DNA of 64,000 nt, taken from assembly GCA_945957605.1 (NCBI GenBank), contig CAMFLR010000004.1:585418-649417 (forward strand), read 5' to 3'. Position numbers and translations under genes: made by a program. Numbering within the stretch: position 1 is the first letter of the stretch; each line of letters opens with the position of its first letter. The notes under the pieces were generated by a model. The model was given only the letters and a program-made list of their open reading frames with translations, had not been told where the DNA came from and did no database searches. Source of the stretch: an uncultured Isosphaeraceae bacterium. GTDB taxonomy: Bacteria > Planctomycetota > Planctomycetia > Isosphaerales > Isosphaeraceae. This document shows positions 52,892-62,415 of this stretch, piece by piece.

Positions 52892-54265
52892 ATGCTCAGC
52901 CTTGGCCGGATCCGTTCCCGAACGTGTCAGACGCTCGATCGTCGCGCGTTCCTGCGCGTCGGCACGCTGGGATTGGCTGGTCTGACACTGGGTGACCTGC
53001 TCAAAGCACGCAGCCTTGGTGCGGAGTCAAACGCGCCGGCGAAGTCGGTGATCGTCCTGTGGCTCTGGGGCGGCCCGAGCCATCTCGACACCTTCGACAT
53101 GAAGCCCGATGCCCCGCTCGAATACCGCGGGCCATTCGAGCCGATCGCCACGAACGTGCCAGGTGTGCAAGTTTGCGAATTACTTCCCGGTTTGGCAAAA
53201 CGCGCCGACAAGTTCGCCTTGATTCGCTCGATGCATCACGAGTCGAACGATCACGGCATCGCGGGCACAATTGGGCTCACGGGCAATATCGCTGGCGCAG
53301 TGGGACTCGACGGCAAGTCGCAGGCAAATGCCCTTCGGCCTAGCACGGGAGCGATTGTTTCCCGACTTCGCCCCGTGAAACCTGGTGGCCTCCCTCCTTA
53401 TGTCGTGCTGGGCGATCAACTTCACCAAGGGCTTAAGAAAGTCGTCGGTGAAGGGGGCGGAACGCTCGGCTCGGCGTTCGATCCGTTCCGCATCAAGTAT
53501 GAACCAGGCGAAGGGCTGAGGCTGCCCGATATCTCCCTGCCCGACGGCGTCAAAGCCGCGCGAATGGAAGCGCGTTGGGATCTCCTCAGCGGCCTGAATC
53601 AACCGGGCGGATTCGACCCGCATACTGGTGCGGCAGGGCGACTTGATCGTCATTATGAACTGGCACATACGCTCATTTCTTCGCGCAAGAGCATGTCTGC
53701 GCTTGATATTGAGAGTGAACCGGCGCGAATACGCGAGCAATATGGCTCGCATCGGTTTGGGCAGTGCTGCTTGATTGCGCGTCGACTCGTCGAATCGGGC
53801 CTGCCGTTCGTGCAGGTGAACTGGAGCACGCACGTCGAAGGTCCTGAAGACGCGGGCGACGGCGGCTGGGATATGCACGACCGATACTTTCAGATCATGC
53901 AGGACCGGCACGGCTGGATGCTCGATCGTGCCCTGTCGGCATTGCTTGACGACCTGGACGCGCGGGGTATGCTCGATTCGACGTTGGTTGTCGCGGTCGG
54001 CGAGTTTGGTCGCATGCCCAAGATCAACGACAAAGCCGGTCGCGAGCACTGGAACAATTGCTATTCAGCCCTCGTCGCGGGCGGTGGGATCAAGGGCGGG
54101 CGAGTCGTTGGATCGTCCGACAAACTCGCCGAGCGCCCCGTCGACAACCCTGTAACGCCAGCCGATCTCAACGCGACAATTCTCACCCAACTCGGCATCG
54201 GCGCGGCGGATTTGACGAGCCTGAATCTGCTGCCGCTGGGACAACCGATTGAGGCCCTGTTTTAA
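52892..54265 (+). CDS. DUF1501 family protein (third copy)
   Basis: A 457-residue protein with a Tat-like leader (DRRAFLRVGTLGLAGLTLGD). Core stretches are VIVLWLWGGPSHLDTFDMKP, FALIRSMHHESNDHGIAGT, LPPYVVLGDQLHQGL, FGQCCLIARRLVESGLPFVQVNW, DGGWDMHDRYF, STLVVAVGEFGRMP and GREHWNNCYSALVAGGG. It is distinct from the copies at 28250 and 32128 and has no DUF1549/1553 gene beside it. A TolB-like propeller gene follows without a gap, which could be its functional partner. Confidence 0.93.
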   Translation: MLSLGRIRSRTCQTLDRRAFLRVGTLGLAGLTLGDLLKARSLGAESNAPAKSVIVLWLWGGPSHLDTFDMKPDAPLEYRGPFEPIATNVPGVQVCELLPGLAKRADKFALIRSMHHESNDHGIAGTIGLTGNIAGAVGLDGKSQANALRPSTGAIVSRLRPVKPGGLPPYVVLGDQLHQGLKKVVGEGGGTLGSAFDPFRIKYEPGEGLRLPDISLPDGVKAARMEARWDLLSGLNQPGGFDPHTGAAGRLDRHYELAHTLISSRKSMSALDIESEPARIREQYGSHRFGQCCLIARRLVESGLPFVQVNWSTHVEGPEDAGDGGWDMHDRYFQIMQDRHGWMLDRALSALLDDLDARGMLDSTLVVAVGEFGRMPKINDKAGREHWNNCYSALVAGGGIKGGRVVGSSDKLAERPVDNPVTPADLNATILTQLGIGAADLTSLNLLPLGQPIEALF

Positions 54266-54266
54266 C

Positions 54267-55145
54267 GTGGTGAGTTGGGGCAGGGGACTGATTTTGATCT
54301 GCGTCTGCCTCAACACGGCGCCAGCCCCAGAACGTCTCACGACTGACGGGCTCGACAAGCAGCGTCCCACATGGTCACGCGACGGTAAGCAGCTTGCGTT
54401 CTCGCGTCATGAGGCGGGCGGAACGCATATCTGGCAGTATGTGATGAACGCCGGTGACCCCAAATCGGCGCATCGCGTGACGAAGCGAGCTGTGCCGGAT
54501 TATGACGGCGTGTTCTCGCCAGACGGCAAGTCGATGCTTCTTGTGCTCGTTTCGCAGTCGGGAACACAGGGAAATCTCGACATCGGCCTGACGCGTCTCG
54601 ACGGCGGCGATCCCAAAATTGTGGCGAGCGAAACGGCGGGGAAAGTTGCCCATCAGGAATGGCCGGCGTGGTCGCCCGACGGCAAGCGATTCGCCTACAG
54701 TTCGACGCACGAAGGAAATCAGGAAATCTACGTGAGCGATGTCGATGGCAAGAACGCCACTCGCGTGACGCAAAGCCCAGGACTCGACGCCCATCCCTGC
54801 TGGACGCCCGACGGCAAGGCGATTTTCTTCACGACCGACCGCTGGGGAGGAATGGAAATCGCCCGCGTGGCTCCCGATGGTTCAGGCGTCACGCGGATCA
54901 CGCAGAGCCCCGGTTTTGATGACTATCCCAGCGTCTCACCCGATGGAAAACGACTGGCGTTTGTGTCAAATCGCGACGGTAACCTGGAAATCTACGTCAG
55001 CAAAATCGACGGGTCTTCACCTCGTAATATCTCGAATCATCCCAAACGCGATACCACCCCGACCTGGACGCCCGATGGCTCGGGCATCACGTTCGTGACA
55101 GAACGGTATGAAGGAGTCGAGCTGGCGACGATTCGCTTGCCTTAG
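54267..55145 (+). CDS. TolB/PD40-type beta-propeller protein
   Basis: About 292 residues from GTG 54267, directly after the DUF1501 stop; a TTG at 54249 overlapping that stop is the alternative. The N-terminal signal is short and Cys-containing (GLILICVCLNTAPAPERL). Six WD-like PD40 repeats follow: PTWSRDGKQLAFSR, FSPDGKSMLLVLVS, PAWSPDGKRFAYSS, PCWTPDGKAIFFTT, PSVSPDGKRLAFVS and PTWTPDGSGITFVT. TolB-like propellers bind proteins or glycans in the periplasm. Position suggests a link to the DUF1501 protein, which is inference. Confidence 0.85.
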   Translation: MVSWGRGLILICVCLNTAPAPERLTTDGLDKQRPTWSRDGKQLAFSRHEAGGTHIWQYVMNAGDPKSAHRVTKRAVPDYDGVFSPDGKSMLLVLVSQSGTQGNLDIGLTRLDGGDPKIVASETAGKVAHQEWPAWSPDGKRFAYSSTHEGNQEIYVSDVDGKNATRVTQSPGLDAHPCWTPDGKAIFFTTDRWGGMEIARVAPDGSGVTRITQSPGFDDYPSVSPDGKRLAFVSNRDGNLEIYVSKIDGSSPRNISNHPKRDTTPTWTPDGSGITFVTERYEGVELATIRLP

Positions 55146-55153
55146 AGACTGCG

Positions 55154-57142
55154 TTAATTCCCAGACTCATTGAGCACGCGCTGCTCAAACTCCTTGCCCT
55201 TACGCATTGCCTCATCGGGATCATCCGACAGAACTAGGGCGTACTTCGAAGCGATGGGTAAAAACTTCTGCGGGTCGGCGAATATGAACGAGGCGATCTG
55301 ATCGCCGTTATTTAGCGCGATGAAGCGTTCTGGTTGTCCCGCGGTCTTCAGCGCAAAGTTCAATGCCCGCGTGACAGCGGTTACGTCGTACCAGTCGCCT
55401 CGATTTTCGGCCCCGAACGTGTAAAGACGATTCTGATACACGAACCGCACGGTGTAGGGGGCGTCGAAATCGTCGTTACTTTTGCGGTGCCAGGTCTGCA
55501 CCGGACACTCCGGTTTGAAACGGCCGTTCGAGTTCTCCGCGAACTTAAGAATGAGCCGGTGGTGGTCGCATGGCAATTGCCCAGTTTCCGCATCGAACGC
55601 AGTGAAAATACCCGCCCAGCTAATCGCTTCGGTCAATGTATCTGGGTCGGCCATGTCGATTTGGCCGCCACGTTCGTCCCTCTCGCGGGCCTCGCGCATC
55701 AACTTGAGCAGTGGTTCCCGACCAAGAGGAAGAACACCGGCGACATGTAGCTCGTCGATGGCCGTACCGAGGTCGAGGCCGTTCAATCTCCACGTCGCAA
55801 GCATGCGAGCCTTTTGTTCGAGCCGATTCATCGACTGCTGGACGGCGGCTCGCCCTTTTGTCCCCAGGCGTTCAAACAGAAGACGCGTGACAGCGAACGA
55901 GACGGCGGGTTGGCCAACCTGCTTGGGGTTGTTTAGCAGTACGCTGATAATCCGGTCAGCGTCTTGCTCGGTCGCGAACTTCCCTAGAGCTTCAACCTCC
56001 ATTTCATAAGGCTGGCCCGGTCTGATGAAGTCGAGCAACCGGTCGACTGCACGACTCGGGTCAAGGCGGGCGAGAGCCTCCTTGGCGTAGACGCGACTAA
56101 CAGAATCCTTCGCGTGTGCGACGATGTCTTCGAGCACAGGTATGGTCGTGGCGTCGGCCACCATCGCCAGGTCGTTTACGACGGACTGATCGTAGCGGTC
56201 CTTCCCTGTATAGCCGAGCGTGAACTCGCGGAAGGCGGTCTTCACAGGCTCGGAGATCTCGACATTCGAGCTCTGAATCAATCGTTCGAGCCGGAATCCG
56301 GTTCGTTGTTCGTGCTTCGCAGGCCGCTCTTTGAGCAGAGCATCGAGCATGACGCGGACGGCCTGCGGCGTGTCGGCGACATCCGCCAACTCCCGCGCGA
56401 CGTCGCGGGGATCTTTCGCTCGACCGCTCTCGAGAAGCGCGACCAGCTTGGCTGCGGTACCCGCAATATTCTTTCGTACGGCGAGCCGGTACGCGGCAGC
56501 CGAAACTCCCGGATTGGGGTCTTCAATCAAGGTCAGAACCAGCCGGCCCCGGTCCGATGCTCCGAAGTCGAGTTTTACGTCCCAGTCTCCCAGCATTTCC
56601 AGCGCGGCCTTTCGAAGTTCCACCGAGGGCGAATTCAGAGAAGCGAAGAGAAACCGTTCTCCCTCTGCGTCCCCAAAGCCAACGAGCATCGCGGCTGCCC
56701 GAGCACGGCCGCGGGTTGCGGTCGACTCTTGCTTGGCCAATAACTTCTTCAAATCCGAAATTGCGAGTCGCTTCCTGAGTCCGAGCACCCATTTGTGCTC
56801 TGAGTCGACGAAGTCACCTTTACGGATCTGCTCCAAGGCCGATTTGAACAACAGCTCAACATTCTTGTCGAAGAGCTTGCAGGATTCGCTGATGAGAGCC
56901 GCATCATCCGACACCTTTGGGCTGCGGTCGACCCGGTCTGGAGCGTCTTCAGGGCGGTCCTGTACAAGAACGACGCCCGGCGGCAGAGTCGTTGGGCCAT
57001 CGGTATGACCGACCGAGACCTTCGGCTCCTGATCTTTCGGCGCTGTCATCGCGTCGTCGTGGCTGCCGCAGCCGCAGACTATAAAGTGAGGCACGAGCAA
57101 AGCGGCGAGAGACCAAGCTTTAAATTTGGTTTGAAAGCTCAT
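55154..57142 (-). CDS. HEAT-repeat lipoprotein
   Basis: A 662-residue exported lipoprotein: leader KAWSLAALLVPHFIVCGCGS, with the lipobox Cys at VCGC. The body has HEAT-like alpha repeats, for example MLVGFGDAEGERFLFASLN, LVLTLIEDPNPGVSAAAYRL and IPVLEDIVAHAKDSVSRVYA. The C-terminal ~200 residues are less repetitive (DHHRLILKFAENSNGRF). HEAT proteins act as scaffolds. Codon use and composition differ somewhat from the neighbouring genes. The upstream gene at 57298 may be co-transcribed, although a hairpin lies between. Target unknown. Confidence 0.85.
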   Translation of the reverse strand: MSFQTKFKAWSLAALLVPHFIVCGCGSHDDAMTAPKDQEPKVSVGHTDGPTTLPPGVVLVQDRPEDAPDRVDRSPKVSDDAALISESCKLFDKNVELLFKSALEQIRKGDFVDSEHKWVLGLRKRLAISDLKKLLAKQESTATRGRARAAAMLVGFGDAEGERFLFASLNSPSVELRKAALEMLGDWDVKLDFGASDRGRLVLTLIEDPNPGVSAAAYRLAVRKNIAGTAAKLVALLESGRAKDPRDVARELADVADTPQAVRVMLDALLKERPAKHEQRTGFRLERLIQSSNVEISEPVKTAFREFTLGYTGKDRYDQSVVNDLAMVADATTIPVLEDIVAHAKDSVSRVYAKEALARLDPSRAVDRLLDFIRPGQPYEMEVEALGKFATEQDADRIISVLLNNPKQVGQPAVSFAVTRLLFERLGTKGRAAVQQSMNRLEQKARMLATWRLNGLDLGTAIDELHVAGVLPLGREPLLKLMREARERDERGGQIDMADPDTLTEAISWAGIFTAFDAETGQLPCDHHRLILKFAENSNGRFKPECPVQTWHRKSNDDFDAPYTVRFVYQNRLYTFGAENRGDWYDVTAVTRALNFALKTAGQPERFIALNNGDQIASFIFADPQKFLPIASKYALVLSDDPDEAMRKGKEFEQRVLNESGN

Positions 57143-57230
57143 TGGAGAGATCGCAGTTGGAGGTTATGTGAACTTGAAACGGCGATGCGACGGATCGTCG
57201 CGTAATCCAGTAGCTCATTTCGCTTCGCTC

Positions 57231-57282
57231 ACTCGTGTCGCAGGCACGCGACCCAAAGTTTCAGTCGCGACAAGACACGAGT
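57231..57282. repeat. Nested inverted repeat between two minus genes
   Basis: A perfect 9-bp outer repeat (ACTCGTGTC 57231-57239 with GACACGAGT 57274-57282) encloses a second 6-bp stem (CGCGAC 57247-57252 with GTCGCG 57264-57269). It lies 16 nt after the stop of the gene at 57298 and about 90 nt before the HEAT gene start. No T-run follows, so it may be a Rho-dependent end, an RNA stabiliser or an operator. Confidence 0.6.
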
Positions 57283-57297
57283 TGGTCGCGGGCATGG

Positions 57298-57828
57298 TCA
57301 GTCCAGTTCCGCCTCGGGGTCGAACGAGCCGTTCGGGGCCAATAGGAGCTTACACATCCAGTCGTACAACGCATCCGCGTGAAACATGATGGGACGCAAA
57401 CCACCGCACATTCGACCGATCAACTCTTCGGCCTGCTCGTTTCGCTTCGGCTGCAACTCAACCCCAACAACGATCTGCGTGGCCCGGATCTTGCGAATGA
57501 TCTGCTCACCACGCGCCGGTACTTTGCCTTTATAAATGTGTTGCCGAACGTAGCCCTCAAACCCCTGCAAGTGTTCTGCAACAAGTTCGCTGGGCATCTC
57601 GCTGACGATGATCGTCAGGTCCGGCCACCGATATGTGAACGTCCTACCGCGATCCGTTTGGGAGATCTCGGGCTTCACATCATCGCCTAAAACCAGCATT
57701 TGCTTTTGCGGCAGAGTGTCCACCAAGCATGAGTAGAGAGCGAAGTTTTCCGGCATCGGTTTTCGGAGCCCCTTTGACAGACAGACGATGGGGATTAAGG
57801 GATCGGCCACGAAATTAGCCGCCGCCAT
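57298..57828 (-). CDS. Hypothetical protein, mixed alpha/beta
   Basis: About 176 residues from ATG 57828 (MAAANFVADPLIPIVCLSKG); the frame opens at GTG 57894 with an Arg/Ser-rich leader. It is soluble, without a signal peptide or membrane helix. Recognisable texture: MLVLGDDVKPEISQTDRG, TYRWPDLTIIVSEMP, RKIRATQIVVGVELQPK and the C-terminal FHADALYDWMCKLLLAPNGS. It resembles small planctomycete proteins of unknown function. I know no catalytic motif in it. It lies 155 nt upstream of the HEAT lipoprotein gene, with an inverted repeat between. Confidence 0.65.
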   Translation of the reverse strand: MAAANFVADPLIPIVCLSKGLRKPMPENFALYSCLVDTLPQKQMLVLGDDVKPEISQTDRGRTFTYRWPDLTIIVSEMPSELVAEHLQGFEGYVRQHIYKGKVPARGEQIIRKIRATQIVVGVELQPKRNEQAEELIGRMCGGLRPIMFHADALYDWMCKLLLAPNGSFDPEAELD

Positions 57829-58139
57829 CGTATCAGAAGGGGTCGACTTAGTGACGGCTGAACGGAGGACAGAGGAGCGGCCGCGTGAAGCCACATCGCC
57901 GACTCGTTTTACATTTCGAAACCAGAGTCTCGAGGTTTGATGCGAAGTGGATTCCCGCGCGATGGACGGTGAGAGGGGCCGATGTTCATTGGATTACCGC
58001 TTTTTCCTATGTGCCCCCTAATTTTCGGCCAATCATTCCAGCGTATTGATCTACCGATTGGGGTTGGCCAGAATACGGGGCGAGTCTGGCCACTTGCGCC
58101 AGCCACTATGATCGGACTTCTTTGAGAGGGAGCCACGAC

Positions 58140-59225
58140 ATGATCAGGTCGCGCTTGACGCTTTTGGGATCGGCCCTGGCCGTGCTCGCTTTGAGCACCG
58201 TCAGCGCATCGGCGGCGGGATTGTCCAAGGGAACTCCCGACATCAAGTCGGCGGGCGCACTCGCGTTCGGCCCCGACGGCGTCCTTTTCGTCGGCGACAC
58301 CGCGAGCGGCTCGCTGTTTGCCGTCGCGACGGGCGACACCGGCCCGTTCAATTCGGGCACGCTCAAGGTTGAGAATCTGGGCAAGAAGATCGCCGACGCG
58401 ATCGGCACCGAGCGCGAGGACATTCTGATTAACGACCTGGCGATCAACCCGAAGTCGGGCAAGGCCTACGTTTCGGTCTCGCGCGGTAAGGGTCCGGACG
58501 CCACACCGGTGATCGTTCGCGTTGACAACTCGGGCAAGGTCGAGCCGCTGTCGCTCGAAAACGTCGAGTTCGCCAAGACCTCGCTGCCTGGCGTTCCCGA
58601 ATCGTCGGCCCCGCGCAACGCTCGCTCGGAAGCAATCACCGACCTCGCCTATGTCGATGGCCGCGTGTTCGTTGCTGGTCTGTCAAACGAAGAATTCTCG
58701 TCGCGCCTGATCGCGATCCCGTATCCGTTCGCTGATGCCGGCAAAGGTACCAGCATCGAGATCTACCACGGCGCTCACGGCAAGTTCGAGACGAAGTCGC
58801 CGGTCCGCACGTTCGCGGCCTACGAAATCAAGGGCGAACCGCACCTCCTCGCCGCCTACACCTGCACCCCGCTCGTCAAGCTGCCGGTCGCTGCTCTCAA
58901 GCCGGGCACCCACTACAAGGGCACCACGGTGGCCGAGTTGGGCAACCGCAACAAGCCGCTCGACATGATCGTTTACAACAAAGACGGCCACGACTTCCTG
59001 CTGCTCGCCAACAGCGCCCGCGGCGTGATGAAGATCAAGACCGAAGGCGTTGATACCGCCGAGTCGATCACCTCGCGCGTTGCCGACAAGAAGGGCCAGA
59101 CCTACGACACGATCGCCGAACTGAAGGGCGTCGTTCAGCTCGATTCGCTCGACAAGGGCCACGCGGTTGTTCTTGTTCAGGCGAACGACGGTGCGCTCAA
59201 TCTCGAGACGATCGACCTGCCGTGA
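58140..59225 (+). CDS. Exported beta-propeller-like protein
   Basis: About 361 residues from ATG 58140 (MIRSRLTLLGSALAVLAL), chosen because GAGGGAG lies 9 nt upstream and the signal peptide ends at SASAAG. Repeated hydrophobic/Gly strands (LAFGPDGVLFVGDTASG, INDLAINPKSGKAYVSVSRG, ITDLAYVDGRVFVAGLSN, IVYNKDGHDFLLLANSARG) suggest a propeller of the NHL/SMP-30 type in the periplasm. Single Cys (YTCTPL). The codon use is strongly biased, as in a highly expressed gene. It is translationally coupled to the next gene by a GTGA overlap. Function unknown. Confidence 0.78.
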   Translation: MIRSRLTLLGSALAVLALSTVSASAAGLSKGTPDIKSAGALAFGPDGVLFVGDTASGSLFAVATGDTGPFNSGTLKVENLGKKIADAIGTEREDILINDLAINPKSGKAYVSVSRGKGPDATPVIVRVDNSGKVEPLSLENVEFAKTSLPGVPESSAPRNARSEAITDLAYVDGRVFVAGLSNEEFSSRLIAIPYPFADAGKGTSIEIYHGAHGKFETKSPVRTFAAYEIKGEPHLLAAYTCTPLVKLPVAALKPGTHYKGTTVAELGNRNKPLDMIVYNKDGHDFLLLANSARGVMKIKTEGVDTAESITSRVADKKGQTYDTIAELKGVVQLDSLDKGHAVVLVQANDGALNLETIDLP

Positions 59226-60379
59226 CCATCAAGCACCTGTTGCTATCGCTGATCACCCTCTCAATGCTCTTCGCTCCGCGGCCAAATTGTGCCGCGGAGC
59301 AGGGGCGGTTCGCGGTTCGGTTCGACGCGTCGAAAGGAGTGGTCGAGGTTTCCGGACTAAATGACTCGGAAATCAAAGCCCTGAGCACAAATCCCGCTCC
59401 AAATACGCTTGCGTCTGTGCTCATCGTTCGTGTCGCAACCAAGCCCGACCAACCGCAAGCATCACCGATCGTTGGCAAGTACGAACTCGCTGACAAGAAG
59501 CTTCAATTCATTCCGCGCTACCCGTTTGTCGCCGATTCCGATTACGAAGCCGAGTTCCATCCCAGCAGCTTGGGCGAAAACGTCACTCCGTATCTCATTT
59601 CTTTTCATGTAAAACCAAAAGGTCAAACGCCGCCCACAACCGTTGTTGCGGTTTACCCGACGAGCGATGTGCTCCCTGAAAACCAGCTCAAACTTTACGT
59701 GCAATTCTCGGGTCCGATGAGCCGTGGCGAGGCCTACCGCCGCGTCCGCGTGCGTGCCGACGACGGAGATCTGGTCGAGCGTCCATTCCTGGAGCTGGGC
59801 GAGGAACTTTGGAATCCGGAGATGACGCGGCTTACGCTGCTATTCGATCCCGGACGGATCAAGCGTGGATTGAAACCGCGCGAGGAAGAAGGGCCGATCC
59901 TCGAATCGGGCAAGCGGTACTCGTTCGAGATCGACCCGGCCTGGCGTGATGCTTCAAACCGGCCTTTGATCAAGCCGTTCCGCAAGAACTTTCGCGCTTC
60001 AGCTCCCGACGAGACGCAGCCGAATCCCAAGAATTGGCGATTCGAGCCGGGGAAAATCGGTTCGCGCGACCCGCTAGTGATTCACTTCCCCGAACCGCTC
60101 GACGCGGCAATGCTTCAGCACGCGATTCGTGTTGAAGCTGCGGGACAGGTTCTCGCGGGAAGAACTGAGGTCGGGGCCGAGGAAGCATCGTGGCGTTTTT
60201 CGCCCGACCAACCCTGGCCTGACGGTGAATTGGCGATACTCGTCAATCCCGAGCTTGAAGACCGCGCTGGCAATAGCGTGGCGCGGCCGTTTGAGGTCGA
60301 CGCGGTCCGCGAGGGCTCGGTGCCAAATTCCACCAAACCCCTGCGGTATCCGATTCCCCGAGAACGTTCGCGCCGTTGA
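59222..60379 (+). CDS. Exported protein with Ig-like (Big_5-type) domains
   Basis: A 385-residue protein starting at GTG 59222 in a GTGA overlap. The signal peptide is LLLSLITLSMLFAPRPNCA. Beta-strand segments follow (QFIPRYPFVADSDYEAEF, VVAVYPTSDVLPENQLKLYV, FSGPMSRGEAYRRVRV, LVIHFPEPLDAAMLQHAIRV), resembling the Ig-like domains of bacterial surface proteins (PTSGATDVP...FSEPM type). It ends in a basic tail (PIPRERSRR). Coupling to the propeller gene suggests they work together outside the cytoplasm. Substrate or partner unknown. Confidence 0.78.
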   Translation: MTIKHLLLSLITLSMLFAPRPNCAAEQGRFAVRFDASKGVVEVSGLNDSEIKALSTNPAPNTLASVLIVRVATKPDQPQASPIVGKYELADKKLQFIPRYPFVADSDYEAEFHPSSLGENVTPYLISFHVKPKGQTPPTTVVAVYPTSDVLPENQLKLYVQFSGPMSRGEAYRRVRVRADDGDLVERPFLELGEELWNPEMTRLTLLFDPGRIKRGLKPREEEGPILESGKRYSFEIDPAWRDASNRPLIKPFRKNFRASAPDETQPNPKNWRFEPGKIGSRDPLVIHFPEPLDAAMLQHAIRVEAAGQVLAGRTEVGAEEASWRFSPDQPWPDGELAILVNPELEDRAGNSVARPFEVDAVREGSVPNSTKPLRYPIPRERSRR

Positions 60380-60384
60380 GTGGC

Positions 60385-60780
60385 TTAAAGTTCCTCGTCG
60401 GCGCGAGTCGTGCCCATTACCTTCTCGGCCGACTTGACGAGTTTCTCAATGGCGAAAGGCTTGCGGATATAGTCGCGCACGCCGAGCATTTCAGCATACG
60501 CTCGGTGCCGGCTGCCTTCGTTGCCGGTGATCATGATGGTGGGAATCAGACCGCCCGGACGGCTCTTGAGCTTTTCGAGCACGAGGAAGCCCGACTTCTT
60601 GGGCATCATCATGTCGAGAATGATCAGGTCGGGATTCTCGCGTTCGGCGACCGTCAGTCCGGCATTGCCGTCGCGCGCGACGAGCACACGGTAGCCACGA
60701 TGCTCGAAGACCGTCCTCATCGTTTCGATGATCTCAGTATCGTCGTCGACGAGAAGAATGGTCCTGAGGGGAGTGGCCAT
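60385..60780 (-). CDS. Single-domain response regulator
   Basis: A 131-residue CheY-like protein from ATG 60780 (MATPLRTILLVDDDTEI); the frame extends to 60918 but the extra residues are not conserved, and AGGAGC lies 8 nt before 60780. D11-D13 and phosphoacceptor D56 (LIILDMMMPKKSG), T/S in TIMITGNEGS and K107 (IRKPFAIEKL) are present. It has no output domain. No histidine kinase is beside it, so its phosphodonor is elsewhere. It runs convergent to the Ig-like gene. Confidence 0.9.
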   Translation of the reverse strand: MATPLRTILLVDDDTEIIETMRTVFEHRGYRVLVARDGNAGLTVAERENPDLIILDMMMPKKSGFLVLEKLKSRPGGLIPTIMITGNEGSRHRAYAEMLGVRDYIRKPFAIEKLVKSAEKVMGTTRADEEL

Positions 60781-61177
60781 TGGGCGGGCTCCTGAATTCT
60801 CTGAGTTCGACCGGTCACTCTGGCGAGAGACGGTCAAGTCGGTGGGCGTGACGACCCCGGCGAAAATCGGTGCCGGGCCAGTGCTTGGACCCTCGATCAT
60901 AAGGGGCGAGCCTCGCAATCACAAGTGACCCGCCGCCCAGGCTGTTCGATCGACAGAAGAGCCTCTCGCATCGAAATGCATCAGGACGACGCTTGTGTCA
61001 AAGAAAAACGATTGCATGGCGACAGGCTCTTTTCTAACCGCCTGGGACGCGTCATAATGCAAACTTGGGGTTGAATTTGCTCAACGCGCGTCGCATTTCG
61101 TTGATGGCACAATCGTGCCGCGCTGTTCACCCAGTTCGCGGGTGGACCGGCCGACCTGTGAAAAGGAACGCACACCC

Positions 61178-62311
61178 ATGAAACTCGTGAGAGCGTGGTA
61201 CGCCCACACCGCGGTGGTCGGACTCACCCTGACATGGTTCGGTTGCGGCGGTAGCGGCGTGCCCGATCCCGGGTCCGATCCGAACGCTGCGCAGGAAGAC
61301 GGAGGAGCGCCGGTCGCAGCAGCACCCGCAGCCCCGACGCCTGCACCGGCCGAAGAAAAAGCCGCGCCCGAACCGGTCGCGCTCGCAAAGAACGACGCGC
61401 CGGCTGCCAAGGTTCCCGCTTCCGCACCTCCCGCCGCTGCCCCTGCGGCCGCCGCCGAACCCGCGGAAGACAAGGCGCCTGCGGCTGAGGGCGGAGCTTC
61501 GGCACCGTCGGCAAAGGGCGACGCTTCGGGCACGACTGAGCTGCTCAACCTCGCGAATAATTCGACCGCTCCCGAAGAAACCAAGCCGGCCGATGACAAG
61601 GCCGCTCAACAGCCGGGCGGCCCTCCGGGCATCAATAATCCCCCGGGTATCAACCCGCAGGGTTATCCTGGCGCCAATGCAGTTCCGCCGACCAATCCCA
61701 ACGCCGGTGCCCCTCCAGGCGGCATGCCCGGTTATCCCGGCGCTGCCTCGCCGCCGCCCAGCGGCTATCCGGGCGCAGGCAGCTCATCCAGCGGCGCTGG
61801 CGGAGCAGGGGGCTTCTCGAATGAAGGTGGTTCGTCCGGCAGCGGACCGGATGCCGACCTCGGCGCAGGTCTCGACACCAAAGGCCCCGCGAATTTCAAC
61901 TCGCCCGGTGGCGCACTGGTCGCCTTCCTCAAGGCAGTCCAGAGCAAGAATCGCGACCAGCTTGCCGAAGCGACCGCACTTCGCGCTCCGACGGAAGCGA
62001 AATCCGAGTCGATGAAGAAGCTCTTCAGCACGATTGCTGACCAGAGCATCTCCGACGATCAACTCGAAGAGCTCGCCAAGGCGCTCAAGGGCTACCGGCC
62101 CTACAGTGCGAACGACCCCAAGAGCACGGGCCGTTTCGCTTACATTCTCGGCAAGCCGGGCACCAAGGGCGATGTCTTCCAGCGCACCATCACGCTCCGC
62201 AAAGAGTCGAAGGGCTGGAAGGTCGTCGATATCACGGGCGAAGGCAAGCTCGAGGCGATTCCGGGCGTTCGCATGCCGGGCCGTGGTGGCACGCCCGTCC
62301 GCCGTCGTTGA
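61178..62311 (+). CDS. Pro/Ala/Gly-rich lipoprotein
   Basis: About 377 residues from ATG 61178 (MKLVRAWYAHTAVVGLTLTW), with lipobox LTWFGC. A long low-complexity region (Ala/Pro/Glu, then Gly/Pro/Asn with INNPPGINPQGYPGAN and GMPGYPGAASPPPSGYPGAG) occupies about 25-245. A C-terminal globular part follows (LVAFLKAVQSKNRDQLAEAT, RTITLRKESKGWKVVDI), resembling the small NTF2/DUF4878-like repeats of lipoproteins. It is outer-membrane or surface anchored through Lgt. The repetitive region is probably a spacer through the cell envelope. A strong terminator follows. Confidence 0.85.
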   Translation: MKLVRAWYAHTAVVGLTLTWFGCGGSGVPDPGSDPNAAQEDGGAPVAAAPAAPTPAPAEEKAAPEPVALAKNDAPAAKVPASAPPAAAPAAAAEPAEDKAPAAEGGASAPSAKGDASGTTELLNLANNSTAPEETKPADDKAAQQPGGPPGINNPPGINPQGYPGANAVPPTNPNAGAPPGGMPGYPGAASPPPSGYPGAGSSSSGAGGAGGFSNEGGSSGSGPDADLGAGLDTKGPANFNSPGGALVAFLKAVQSKNRDQLAEATALRAPTEAKSESMKKLFSTIADQSISDDQLEELAKALKGYRPYSANDPKSTGRFAYILGKPGTKGDVFQRTITLRKESKGWKVVDITGEGKLEAIPGVRMPGRGGTPVRRR

Positions 62312-62375
62312 GCGAGTCGCTTTGAATTTGTAACAATCGCCGTCCCCGATCACTCGAATCGTGTAAAAACAACAC

Positions 62376-62415
62376 GCCCGCTCCGACCAAAAATCGGGGC
62401 GGGCTTCTTTTTTTC
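62376..62415 (+). terminator. Rho-independent terminator of the lipoprotein gene
   Basis: An 11-bp stem (GCCCGCTCCGA with TCGGGGCGGGC, one G-T pair), a short A-rich loop, then a T-rich tract (TTCTTTTTTTCC). It lies 65 nt after the stop of the gene at 61178. Confidence 0.92.
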
